From the NCBI GenBank assembly GCA_037783545.1, contig JBBELK010001560.1, forward strand, positions 17,501 to 81,500: DNA of 64,000 bases, read 5' to 3'. The translations under genes were made by a program, and so were the position numbers. Origin of the DNA: Henricia sp. BOLD:AAB3569. Taxonomy: Eukaryota > Echinodermata > Asteroidea > Spinulosida > Echinasteridae. Positions 32,388 through 44,783 of the stretch are shown one piece after another (the first letter of the stretch is position 1; each line of letters begins with the position of its first letter). The notes under the pieces were generated by a model that saw nothing but the letters and a program-made list of their open reading frames with translations, did no database searches and was not told the origin of the DNA.

Positions 32388-35300
32388 GTTTGCACAGTTT
32401 GCACAGTTTGCACAGTTTGCACAGTTTGCACAGTTTGCACAGTTTGCACAGTTTGCACAGTTTGCACAGTTTGCACAGTTTGCACAGTTTGCACAGTTTG
32501 CACAGTTTGCACAGTTCGGGGGCGGGGAGGAGGGGGCGGGGGCGGGGAGGAGGGGAGTTCGCACAGTTTGCACAGTTTGCACAGTTTGCACAGTTTGCAC
32601 AGTTTGCACAGTTTGCACAGTTTGCACAGTTTGCACAGTTTGCACAGTTTGCACAGTTTGCACAGTTTGCACAGTTTGCACAGTTTGCACAGTTTGCACA
32701 GTTTGCACAGTTTGCACAGTTTGCACAGTTTGCACAATTCGCACAGTTTGCACAGTTGGCACAGTTGGCACAGTTTTGCGGGGAGGAGGGGGCGGGGCGG
32801 GGAGGAGGGGGCGGGGGCGGGGAGGAGGGGGCGGGGGCGGGGAGGAGGGGGCGGGGGCGGGGAGGAGGGGAGTTTGCACAGTTTGCACAGTATGCACAGT
32901 TTGCACAGTTTGCACAGTTCGCACAGTTTGCACAGTTTGCACAGTTTGCACAGTTTGCACAGTTCGCACAGTTTGCACAGTTTGCACAGTTTGCACAGTT
33001 TGCACAGTTTGCACAGTTTGCACAGTTTGCACAGTTTGCACAGTTTGCACAGTTTGCACAGTTTGCACAGTTTGCACAGTTTGCACAGTTTGCACAGTTT
33101 GCACAGTTTGCACAGTTTGCACAGTTTGCACAGTTTGCACAGTTTGCACAGTTTGCACAGTTTGCACAGTTTGCACAGTTTGCACAGTTTGCACAGTTTG
33201 CACAGTTTGCACAGTTTGCGGGGAGGAGGGGGCGGGGAGGAGGGGGCGGGGGCGGGGAGGAGGGGGCGGGGGCGGGGAGGAGGGGAGTTTGCACAGTTTG
33301 CACAGTTTGCACAGTTTGCACAGTTTGCACAGTTTGCACAGTTTGCACAGTTTGCACAGTTTGCACAGTTTGCACAGTTTGCACAGTTTGCACAGTTTGC
33401 ACAGTTTGCACAGTTTGCACAGTTTGCACAGTTTGCGGGGAGGAGGGGGCGGGGAGGCGGGGGCGGGGAGGAGGGGAGTTTGCACAGTTTGCACAGTTTG
33501 CACAGTTTGCACAGTTTGCACAGTTTGCACAGTTTGCACAGTTTGCACAGTTTGCACAGTTTGCACAGTTTGCACAGTTTGCACAGTTTGCACAGTTTGC
33601 ACAGTTTGCACAGTTTGCACAGTTTGCACAGTTTGCACAGTTTGCACAGTTTGCACAGTTTGCACAGTTTGCACAGTTTGCACAGTTTGCACAGTTTGCA
33701 CAGTTTGCACAGTTTGCACAGTTTGCACAGTTGGCACAGTTTGCACAGTTTTGCGGGGAGGAGGGGGCGGGGGCGGGGAGGAGGGGGCGGGGGCGGGGAG
33801 GAGGGGGCGGGGGCGGGGAGGAGGGGAGTTTGCACAGTTTGCACAGTATGCACAGTTTGCACAGTTTGCACAGTTTGCACAGTTTGCACAGTTTGCACAG
33901 TTTGCACAGTTTGCACAGTTTGCACAGTTTGCACAGTTTGCACAGTTTGCACAGTTTGCACAGTTTGCACAGTTTGCACAGTTTGCACAGTTTGCACAGT
34001 TCGCACAGTTTGCACAGTTGGCACAGTTGGCACAGTTTTGCGGGGAGGAGGGGGCGGGGCGGGGAGGAGGGGGCGGGGGCGGGGAGGAGGGGGCGGGGGC
34101 GGGGAGGAGGGGGCGGGGGCGGGGAGGAGGGGAGTTTGCACAGTTTGCACAGTATGCACAGTTTGCACAGTTTGCACAGTTCGCACAGTTTGCACAGTTT
34201 GCACAGTTTGCACAGTTTGCACAGTTCGCACAGTTTGCACAGTTTGCACAGTTTGCACAGTTTGCACAGTTTGCACAGTTTGCACAGTTTGCACAGTTTG
34301 CACAGTTTGCACAGTTTGCACAGTTTGCACAGTTTGCACAGTTTGCACAGTTTGCACAGTTTGCACAGTTTGCACAGTTTGCACAGTTTGCACAGTTTGC
34401 ACAGTTTGCACAGTTTGCACAGTTTGCACAGTTTGCACAGTTTGCACAGTTTGCGGGGAGGAGGGGGCGGGGGCGGGGAGGAGGGGAGTTTGCACAGTTT
34501 GCACAGTTCGCACAATTCGCACAGTTTGCACAGTTTGCGGGGAGGAGGGGGCGGGGGCGGGGAGGAGGGGGCGGGGGGCGGGGAGGAGGGGGCGGGGGCG
34601 GGGAGGAGGGGAGTTTGCACAGTTTGCACAGTTTGCACAGTTTGCACAGTTTGCACAGTTTGCACAGTTTGCACAGTTTGCACAGTTTGCACAGTTTGCA
34701 CAGTTTGCACAGTTTGCACAGTTTGCACAGTTTGCACAGTTTGCACAGTTTGCACAGTTTGCACAGTTTGCACAGTTTGCACAGTTTGCACAGTTTGCAC
34801 AGTTCGGGGGCGGGGAGGAGGGGGCGGGGGCGGGGAGGAGGGGAGTTCGCACAGTTTGCACAGTTTGCACAGTTTGCACAGTTTGCACAGTTTGCACAGT
34901 TTGCACAGTTTGCACAGTTTGCACAGTTTGCACAGTTTGCACAGTTTGCACAGTTTGCACAGTTTGCACAGTTTGCACAGTTTGCACAGTTTGCACAGTT
35001 TGCACAGTTTGCACAGTTTGCACAATTCGCACAGTTTGCACAGTTGGCACAGTTGGCACAGTTTTGCGGGGAGGAGGGGGCGGGGGCGGGGAGGAGGGGG
35101 CGGGGGCGGGGAGGAGGGGGCGGGGGCGGGGAGGAGGGGGCGGGGGCGGGGAGGAGGGGAGTTTGCACAGTTTGCACAGTATGCACAGTTTGCACAGTTT
35201 GCACAGTTCGCACAGTTTGCACAGTTTGCACAGTTTGCACAGTTTGCACAGTTCGCACAGTTTGCACAGTTTGCACAGTTTGCACAGTTTGCACAGTTTG

Positions 35301-38300
35301 CACAGTTTGCACAGTTTGCACAGTTTGCACAGTTTGCACAGTTTGCACAGTTTGCACAGTTTGCACAGTTTGCACAGTTTGCACAGTTTGCACAGTTTGC
35401 ACAGTTTGCACAGTTTGCACAGTTTGCACAGTTTGCGGGGAGGAGGGGGCGGGGAGGAGGGGGCGGGGGCGGGGAGGAGGGGGCGGGGGCGGGGAGGAGG
35501 GGAGTTTGCACAGTTTGCACAGTTCGCACAATTCGCACAGTTTGCACAGTTTGCGGGGAGGAGGGGGCGGGGGCGGGGAGGAGGGGGCGGGGGGCGGGGA
35601 GGAGGGGGCGGGGGCGGGGAGGAGGGGAGTTTGCACAGTTTGCACAGTTTGCACAGTTTGCACAGTTTGCACAGTTTGCACAGTTTGCACAGTTTGCACA
35701 GTTTGCACAGTTTGCACAGTTTGCACAGTTTGCACAGTTTGCACAGTTTGCACAGTTTGCACAGTTTGCACAGTTTGCACAGTTTGCACAGTTTGCACAG
35801 TTTGCGGGGAGGAGGGGGCGGGGAGGCGGGGGCGGGGAGGAGGGGAGTTTGCACAGTTTGCACAGTTTGCACAGTTTGCACAGTTTGCACAGTTTGCACA
35901 GTTTGCACAGTTTGCACAGTTTGCACAGTTTGCGGGGAGGAGGGGGCGGGGGCGGGGAGGAGGGGGCGGGGGCGGGGAGGAGGGGAGTTTGCACAGTTTG
36001 CACAGTTTGCACAGTTTGCACAGTTTGCACAGTTTGCACAGTTTGCACAGTTTGCACAGTTTGCACAGTTTGCACAGTTTGCACAGTTTGCACAGTTTGC
36101 ACAGTTTGCACAGTTTGCACAGTTTGCACAGTTTGCACAGTTTGCACAGTTTGCACAGTTTGCACAGTTTGCACAGTTTGCACAGTTTGCACAGTTGGCA
36201 CAGTTTGCACAGTTTGCACAGTTTGCACAGTTTGCACAGTTTGCACAGTTGGCACAGTTTGCACAGTTTTGCGGGGAGGAGGGGGCGGGGGCGGGGAGGA
36301 GGGGGCGGGGGCGGGGAGGAGGGGGCGGGGGCGGGGAGGAGGGGAGTTTGCACAGTTTGCACAGTATGCACAGTTTGCACAGTTTGCACAGTTTGCACAG
36401 TTTGCACAGTTTGCACAGTTTGCACAGTTTGCACAGTTTGCACAGTTTGCACAGTTTGCACAGTTTGCACAGTTTGCACAGTTTGCACAGTTTGCACAGT
36501 TTGCACAGTTTGCACAATTCGCACAGTTTGCACAGTTGGCACAGTTGGCACAGTTTTGCGGGGAGGAGGGGGCGGGGCGGGGAGGAGGGGGCGGGGGCGG
36601 GGAGGAGGGGGCGGGGGCGGGGAGGAGGGGGCGGGGGCGGGGAGGAGGGGAGTTTGCACAGTTTGCACAGTATGCACAGTTTGCACAGTTTGCACAGTTC
36701 GCACAGTTTGCACAGTTTGCACAGTTTGCACAGTTTGCACAGTTCGCACAGTTTGCACAGTTTGCACAGTTTGCACAGTTTGCACAGTTTGCACAGTTTG
36801 CACAGTTTGCACAGTTTGCACAGTTTGCACAGTTTGCACAGTTTGCACAGTTTGCACAGTTTGCACAGTTTGCACAGTTTGCACAGTTTGCACAGTTTGC
36901 ACAGTTTGCACAGTTTGCACAGTTTGCACAGTTTGCACAGTTTGCGGGGAGGAGGGGGCGGGGAGGAGGGGGCGGGGGCGGGGAGGAGGGGGCGGGGGCG
37001 GGGAGGAGGGGAGTTTGCACAGTTTGCACAGTTCGCACAATTCGCACAGTTTGCGGGGAGGAGGGGGCGGGGGCGGGGAGGAGGGGGCGGGGGGCGGGGA
37101 GGAGGGGGCGGGGGCGGGGAGGAGGGGAGTTTGCACAGTTTGCACAGTTTGCACAGTTTGCACAGTTTGCACAGTTTGCACAGTTTGCACAGTTTGCACA
37201 GTTTGCACAGTTTGCACAGTTTGCACAGTTTGCACAGTTTGCACAGTTTTGCGGGGAGGAGGGGGCGGGGCGGGGAGGAGGGGGCGGGGGCGGGGAGGAG
37301 GGGGCGGGGGCGGGGAGGAGGGGGCGGGGGCGGGGAGGAGGGGAGTTTGCACAGTTTGCACAGTATGCACAGTTTGCACAGTTTGCACAGTTCGCACAGT
37401 TTGCACAGTTTGCACAGTTTGCACAGTTTGCACAGTTCGCACAGTTTGCACAGTTTGCACAGTTTGCACAGTTTGCACAGTTTGCACAGTTTGCACAGTT
37501 TGCACAGTTTGCACAGTTTGCACAGTTTGCACAGTTTGCACAGTTTGCACAGTTTGCACAGTTTGCACAGTTTGCACAGTTTGCACAGTTTGCACAGTTT
37601 GCACAGTTTGCACAGTTTGCACAGTTTGCACAGTTTGCACAGTTTGCACAGTTTGCACAGTTTGCACAGTTTGCACAGTTTGCACAGTTTGCACAGTTTG
37701 CACAGTTTGCACAGTTTGCACAGTTTGCACAGTTTGCACAGTTTGCACAGTTTGCACAGTTTGCACAGTTTGCACAGTTTGCACAGTTTGCGGGGAGGAG
37801 GGGGCGGGGAGGAGGGGGCGGGGGCGGGGAGGAGGGGGCGGGGGCGGGGAGGAGGGGAGTTTGCACAGTTTGCACAGTTCGCACAATTCGCACAGTTTGC
37901 ACAGTTTGCGGGGAGGAGGGGGCGGGGGCGGGGAGGAGGGGGCGGGGGGCGGGGAGGAGGGGGCGGGGGCGGGGAGGAGGGGAGTTTGCACAGTTTGCAC
38001 AGTTTGCACAGTTTGCACAGTTTGCACAGTTTGCACAGTTTGCACAGTTTGCACAGTTTGCACAGTTTGCACAGTTTGCACAGTTTGCACAGTTTGCACA
38101 GTTTGCACAGTTTGCACAGTTTGCACAGTTTGCGGGGAGGAGGGGGCGGGGAGGCGGGGGCGGGGAGGAGGGGAGTTTGCACAGTTTGCACAGTTTGCAC
38201 AGTTTGCACAGTTTGCACAGTTTGCACAGTTTGCACAGTTTGCGGGGAGGAGGGGGCGGGGGCGGGGAGGAGGGGGCGGGGGCGGGGAGGAGGGGAGTTT

Positions 38301-41300
38301 GCACAGTTTGCACAGTTTGCACAGTTTGCACAGTTTGCACAGTTTGCACAGTTTGCGGGGAGGAGGGGGCGGGGGCGGGGAGGAGGGGGCGGGGGGCGGG
38401 GAGGAGGGGGCGGGGGCGGGGAGGAGGGGAGTTTGCACAGTTTGCACAGTTTGCACAGTTTGCACAGTTTGCACAGTTTGCACAGTTTGCACAGTTTGCA
38501 CAGTTTGCACAGTTTGCACAGTTTGCACAGTTTGCACAGTTTGCACAGTTTGCACAGTTTGCACAGTTTGCACAGTTTGCGGGGAGGAGGGGGCGGGGGC
38601 GGGGAGGAGGGGGCGGGGGGCGGGGAGGAGGGGGCGGGGGCGGGGAGGAGGGGAGTTTGCACAGTTTGCACAGTTTGCACAGTTTGCACAGTTTGCACAG
38701 TTTGCACAGTTTGCACAGTTTGCACAGTTTGCACAGTTTGCACAGTTTGCACAGTTTGCACAGTTTGCACAGTTTGCACAGTTTGCACAGTTTGCACAGT
38801 TTGCACAGTTTGCACAGTTCGGGGGCGGGGAGGAGGGGGCGGGGGCGGGGAGGAGGGGAGTTCGCACAGTTTGCACAGTTTGCACAGTTTGCACAGTTTG
38901 CACAGTTTGCACAGTTTGCACAGTTTGCACAGTTTGCACAGTTTGCACAGTTTGCACAGTTTGCACAGTTTGCACAGTTTGCACAGTTTGCACAGTTTGC
39001 ACAGTTTGCACAGTTTGCACAGTTTGCACAGTTTGCACAGTTTGCACAGTTGGCACAGTTGGCACAGTTTTGCGGGGAGGAGGGGGCGGGGGCGGGGAGG
39101 AGGGGGCGGGGGCGGGGAGGAGGGGGCGGGGGCGGGGAGGAGGGGGCGGGGGCGGGGAGGAGGGGAGTTTGCACAGTTTGCACAGTATGCACAGTTTGCA
39201 CAGTTTGCACAGTTCGCACAGTTTGCACAGTTTGCACAGTTTGCACAGTTTGCACAGTTTGCACAGTTTGCACAGTTTGCACAGTTTGCACAGTTTGCAC
39301 AGTTTGCACAGTTTGCACAGTTTGCACAGTTTGCACAGTTTGCACAGTTTGCACAGTTTGCACAGTTTGCACAGTTTGCACAGTTTGCACAGTTTGCACA
39401 GTTTGCACAGTTTGCACAGTTTGCACAGTTTGCACAGTTTGCACAGTTTGCACAGTTTGCACAGTTTGCGGGGAGGAGGGGGCGGGGAGGAGGGGGCGGG
39501 GGCGGGGAGGAGGGGGCGGGGGCGGGGAGGAGGGGAGTTTGCACAGTTTGCACAGTTCGCACAATTCGCACAGTTTGCACAGTTTGCGGGGAGGAGGGGG
39601 CGGGGGCGGGGAGGAGGGGGCGGGGGGCGGGGAGGAGGGGGCGGGGGCGGGGAGGAGGGGAGTTTGCACAGTTCGCACAGTTTGCACAGTTTGCACAGTT
39701 TGCACAGTTTGCACAGTTTGCACAGTTTGCACAGTTTGCACAGTTTGCACAGTTTGCACAGTTTGCACAGTTTGCACAGTTTGCACAGTTTGCACAGTTT
39801 GCACAGTTTGCACAGTTTGCACAGTTTGCGGGGAGGAGGGGGCGGGGAGGCGGGGGCGGGGAGGAGGGGAGTTTGCACAGTTTGCACAGTTTGCACAGTT
39901 TGCACAGTTTGCACAGTTTGCACAGTTTGCACAGTTTGCACAGTTTGCACAGTTTGCACAGTTTGCGGGGAGGAGGGGGCGGGGGCGGGGAGGAGGGGGC
40001 GGGGGCGGGGAGGAGGGGAGTTTGCACAGTTTGCACAGTTTGCACAGTTTGCACAGTTTGCACAGTTTGCACAGTTTGCACAGTTTGCACAGTTTGCACA
40101 GTTTGCACAGTTTGCACAGTTTGCACAGTTTGCACAGTTTGCACAGTTTGCACAGTTTGCACAGTTTGCACAGTTTGCACAGTTTGCACAGTTTGCACAG
40201 TTTGCACAGTTTGCACAGTTTGCACAGTTTGCACAGTTTGCACAGTTGGCACAGTTGGCACAGTTTGCACAGTTTTGCGGGGAGGAGGGGGCGGGGGCGG
40301 GGAGGAGGGGGCGGGGGCGGGGAGGAGGGGGCGGGGGCGGGGAGGAGGGGAGTTTGCACAGTTTGCACAGTATGCACAGTTTGCACAGTTTGCACAGTTT
40401 GCACAGTTTGCACAGTTTGCACAGTTTGCACAGTTTGCACAGTTTGCACAGTTTGCACAGTTTGCACAGTTTGCACAGTTTGCACAGTTTGCACAGTTTG
40501 CACAGTTTGCACAGTTTGCACAGTTTGCACAGTTTGCACAGTTTGCACAGTTTGCACAGTTTGCACAGTTTGCACAGTTTGCACAGTTTGCACAGTTTGC
40601 ACAGTTTGCACAATTCGCACAATTCGCACAGTTTGCACAGTTGGCACAGTTGGCACAGTTTTGCGGGGAGGAGGGGGCGGGGCGGGGAGGAGGGGGCGGG
40701 GGCGGGGAGGAGGGGGCGGGGGCGGGGAGGAGGGGGCGGGGGCGGGGAGGAGGGGAGTTTGCACAGTTTGCACAGTATGCACAGTTTGCACAGTTTGCAC
40801 AGTTCGCACAGTTTGCACAGTTTGCACAGTTTGCACAGTTTGCACAGTTCGCACAGTTTGCACAGTTTGCACAGTTTGCACAGTTTGCACAGTTTGCACA
40901 GTTTGCACAGTTTGCACAGTTTGCACAGTTTGCACAGTTTGCACAGTTTGCACAGTTTGCACAGTTTGCACAGTTTGCACAGTTTGCACAGTTTGCGGGG
41001 AGGAGGGGGCGGGGAGGAGGGGGCGGGGGCGGGGAGGAGGGGGCGGGGGGCGGGGAGGAGGGGGCGGGGGCGGGGAGGAGGGGAGTTTGCACAGTTTGCA
41101 CAGTTTGCACAGTTTGCACAGTTTGCACAGTTTGCACAGTTTGCACAGTTTGCACAGTTTGCACAGTTTGCACAGTTTGCACAGTTTGCACAGTTTGCAC
41201 AGTTTGCACAGTTTGCACAGTTTGCACAGTTTGCACAGTTTGCACAGTTTGCACAGTTTGCACAGTTTGCACAGTTTGCACAGTTTGCACAGTTTGCACA

Positions 41301-42218
41301 GTTTGCACAGTTTGCACAGTTTGCACAGTTTGCACAGTTTGCACAGTTTGCACAGTTTGCACAGTTTGCACAGTTTGCACAGTTTGCACAGTTTGCACAG
41401 TTTGCACAGTTGGCACAGTTTGCACAGTTGGCACAGTTGGCACAGTTGGCACAGTTTTGCGGGGAGGAGGGGGCGGGGCGGGGAGGAGGGGGCGGGGGCG
41501 GGGAGGAGGGGGCGGGGGCGGGGAGGAGGGGAGTTTGCACAGTTTGCACAGTATGCACAGTTTGCACAGTTCGCACAGTTTGCACAGTTTGCACAGTTTG
41601 CACAGTTCGCACAGTTTGCACAGTTTGCACAGTTTGCACAGTTTGCACAGTTCGCACAGTTTGCACAGTTTGCACAGTTTGCACAGTTCGCACAGTTCGC
41701 ACAGTTTGCACAGTTTGCACAGTTTGCACAGTTTGCACAGTTTGCACAGTTTGCACAGTTTGCACAGTTTGCACAGTTTGCACAGTTTGCACAGTTGGCA
41801 CAGTTGGCACAGTTTGCACAGTTTTGCGGGGAGGAGGGGGCGGGGGCGGGGAGGAGGGGGCGGGGGCGGGGAGGAGGGGGCGGGGGCGGGGAGGAGGGGG
41901 CGGGGAGGAGGGGAGTTCGCACAGTTTGCACAGTTTGCACAGTTTGCACAGTTTGCACAGTTTGCACAGTTTGCACAGTTTGCACAGTTTGCACAGTTTG
42001 CACAGTTTGCACAGTTTGCACAGTTTGCACAGTTTGCACAGTTTGCACAGTTTGCACAGTTCGCACAGTTTGCACAGTTTGCACAGTTTGCACAGTTTGC
42101 ACAGTTTGCACAGTTTGCACAGTTTGCACAGTTTGCACAGTTTGCACAGTTTGCACAGTTTGCACAGTTTGCACAGTTTGCACAGTTTGCACAGTTTGCA
42201 CAGTTTGCACAGTTTGCA
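32388..42218 (+). repeat. 9.8-kb composite array: TTTGCACAG blocks and G-rich blocks
   Basis: Tandem 9-mers (TTTGCACAG; blocks of about 5 to 60 units) alternate with about 36 G-rich blocks of 40-100 bp built from CGGGGAGGAGGGGG and CGGGGG. Block edges carry fixed variants. After many G-blocks the third 9-mer is TATGCACAG (near 32890, 33847, 34151, 35178, 36367, 36670, 37367, 39187, 40370, 40775, 41550). Before many G-blocks come TTGGCACAG pairs and TTTTGCGGGG, or TTCGCACAATTCGCACAG. These markers define higher-order units. Neither component contains a stop triplet on either strand, so all six frames are open for more than 3,000 codons; no gene is implied. Confidence 0.97.
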
Positions 42219-43200
42219 AACTTTGGTTCCAACCTTGGTTCCAACCTTGGTTCCAACCTCATTCCAACCTTGGTTGCAACTTGGAACCTTGGTTTCAACT
42301 TGGAACCTTGGTTTCAACTTTGGTTCCAACTTCGAACCTTGGTTCGAACCTTGGTTCCACCTTGGTTCCAACCTTGGTTCCAACTTGGAACCTTGATTCC
42401 ACCTTGGTTCCAACTTTGGTTCCAACTTTGGTTCCAACTTTGGTTCCAACCTTGGTTCCAACTTTGGTTCCAACTTTGGTTCCAACCTTGGTTCCAACTT
42501 TGGTTCCAACTTTGGTTCCAACCTTGGTTCCAACCTTGGTTCCAACCTTGGTTCCAACCTTGGTTCCAACCTTGGTTCCAACCTTGGTTCCAACCTTGGT
42601 TCCAACCTTGGTTCCAACCTTGGTTCCAACCTTGGTTCCAACCTTGGTTCCAACCTTGGTTCCAACCTTGGTTCCAACCTTGGTTCCAACCTTGGTTCCA
42701 ACCTTGGTTCCAACCTTGGTTCCAACCTTGGTTCCAACCTTGGTTCCAACCTTGGTTCCAACCTTGGTTCCAACCTTGGTTTCAACCTTGGTTCCAACCT
42801 TGGTTCTAACCTCATTCCAACCTTGGTTGCAACTTGGAACCTTGGTTTCAACTTGGAACCTTGGTTTCAACTTTGGTTCCAACTTCGAACCTTGGTTCGA
42901 ACCTTGGTTCCACCTTGGTTCCAACCTTGGTTCCAACTTTGGTTCCAACTTTGGTTCCAACTTTGGTTCCAACCTTGGTTCCAACCTTGGTTCCAACCTT
43001 GGTTCCAACCTTGGTTCCAACCTTGGTTCCAACCTTGGTTCCAACCTTGGTTCCAACCTTGGTTCCAACCTTGGTTCCAACCTTGGTTCCAACCTTGGTT
43101 CCAACCTTGGTTCCAACCTTGGTTCCAACCTTGGTTCCAACCTTGGTTCCAACCTTGGTTCCAACCTTGGTTCCAACCTTGGTTCCAACCTTGGTTCCAA
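42219..43200 (-). repeat. 12-mer minisatellite block D (reverse orientation)
   Basis: Units read CCAACCTTGGTT. Two copies of a marked segment with CTCATTCCAACC, CTTGGTTTCAACTTGGAACC and CTTCGAACCTTGGTTCGAAC lie at 42257-42370 and 42809-42920, so a block of about 550 bp was duplicated. Confidence 0.95.
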
Positions 43201-44090
43201 GTTGGAACCAAGGTTAGAACCAAGGTTCCAAGTTGGAACCAAGGTTGGAACCAAGGTTGGAACAAAAGTTGGAACCAAAGTTGGAACCAAAGTTGGAACC
43301 AAAGTTGGAACCAAAGTTGGAACCAAAGTTGGAACCAAAGTTGGAACCAAGGTTGGAACCAAGGTTCTAAGTTGGAACCAAGGTTGGAACCAAGGTTCCA
43401 AGTTGGAATGAGGTTGGAACCAAAGTTGGAACCAAGGTTCCAAGTTGGAACCAAGGTTGGAACCAAGGTTCCAAAATGAAATAAGGTTGGAACCAAGGTT
43501 CCAAGTTGGAACCAAAGTTCCAAGTTGGAACCAAAGTTAGAACCAAAGTTGGAACCAAGGTTGGAACCAAAGTTAGAACCAAAGTTGGAACCAAGGTTGG
43601 AACCAAGGTTCCAAGTTGGAATGAGGTTGGAACCAAAGTTGGAACCAAGGTTCCAAGTTGGAACCAAGGTTGGAACCAAGGTTCCAAAATGAAATAAGGT
43701 TGGAACCAAGGTTCCAAGTTGGAACCAAAGTTCCAAGTTGGAACCAAAGTTAGAACCAAAGTTGGAACCAAGGTTGGAACCAAAGTTAGAACCAAAGTTG
43801 GAACCAAAGTTGGAACCAAGGTTCCAAGTTTGAACCAAGGTTGGAACCAAGGTTCCAAGTTGGAACCAAGGTTGGAACCAAGGTTTCAAGTTAGAATGAG
43901 GTTGGAACTACAGTTCCAAGTTGGAACCAAAGTTGGAACCAAAGTTAGAACAAAAGTTGGAACCAAAGTTGGAACCAAAGTTGGAACCAAGGTTGGAACC
44001 AAGGTTCTAAGTTGGAACCAAGGTTGGAACCAAGGTTCCAAGTTGGAATGAGGTTGGAACCAAAGTTCCAAGTTAGAACCAAAGTTGGAA
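43201..44090 (+). repeat. 12-mer minisatellite block E (forward)
   Basis: Orientation flips at about 43200 (TTGGTTCCAAGTTGGAACCAA). A 213-bp segment containing the landmark CCAAAATGAAATAAGG is repeated in tandem (43470 and 43683). Confidence 0.95.
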
Positions 44091-44289
44091 CCGGGGGGCG
44101 GGGAGGAGGGGGCGGGGGAGGAGGGGGCGGGGCGGGGAGGAGGGGGCGGGGAGGAGGGGGCGGTGGCGGGGAGGAGGGGACGGGGGCGGGGAGGAGGGGG
44201 GCGGGGGCGGGGAGGAGGGGGAGGAGGGGGCGGGGATGAGGGGACGGGGCGGGGAGGAGGGGGCGGGGCGGGGAGGAGGGGGCGGGGAG
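44091..44289 (+). repeat. Isolated G-rich block
   Basis: About 200 bp of CGGGGAGGAGGGGG modules like those of the composite array, but with no 9-mers beside it. It lies exactly where the 12-mer array flips orientation. Confidence 0.95.
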
Positions 44290-44783
44290 GTTCCAACTGT
44301 GGTTCCAACTGTGGTTCCAACTTTGGTTCAAACTTTGGTTCCAACCTTGGTTCCAACCTTGGTTCCAACCGTGGTTCCAACTGTGGTTCCAACTTTGGTT
44401 CAAACTTTGGTTTCAACCTTGGTTCCAACCTTGGTTCTAACCTCATTCCAACCTTGGTTGCAACTTGGAACCTTGGTTTCAACTTGGAACCTTGGTTTCA
44501 ACTTTGGTTCCAACTTCGAACCTTGGTTCGAACCTTGGTTCCACCTTGGTTCCAACCTTGGTTCCAACTTTGGTTCCAACTTTGGTTCCAACTTTGGTTC
44601 CAACCTTGGTTCCAACCTTGGTTCCAACCTTGGTTCCAACCTTGGTTCCAACCTTGGTTCCAACCTTGGTTCCAACCTTGGTTCCAACCTTGGTTCCAAC
44701 CTTGGTTCCAACCTTGGTTCCAACCTTGGTTCCAACCTTGGTTCCAACCTTGGTTCCAACATTGGTTCCAACCTTGGTTCCAA
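44290..44783 (-). repeat. 12-mer minisatellite block F (reverse)
   Basis: CCAACCTTGGTT units; repeats the CTCATTCCAACC...TTCGAACC segment of block D at 44442-44550. Flips back to forward near 44783. Confidence 0.95.

Noticed and set aside
32388..42218. CACAGTT in the 9-mers as V(D)J-type recombination heptamers
   Set aside because: The heptamer differs from CACAGTG and no nonamer is present at 12 or 23 bp; the match follows from the 9-mer itself.
32388..42218. CRISPR array
   Set aside because: Units are 9 bp and contiguous, with no unique spacers; the sequence is eukaryotic.
32181..43411. Giant ORFs of 3,300-3,700 codons on both strands
   Set aside because: Open in all six frames because the repeat units lack stop triplets; frames interchange at G-rich blocks; no domain and no codon structure.
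44091..44289. CpG-island promoter
   Set aside because: G-rich on one strand but with few CpG dinucleotides; it is the same G-rich module as in the composite array.
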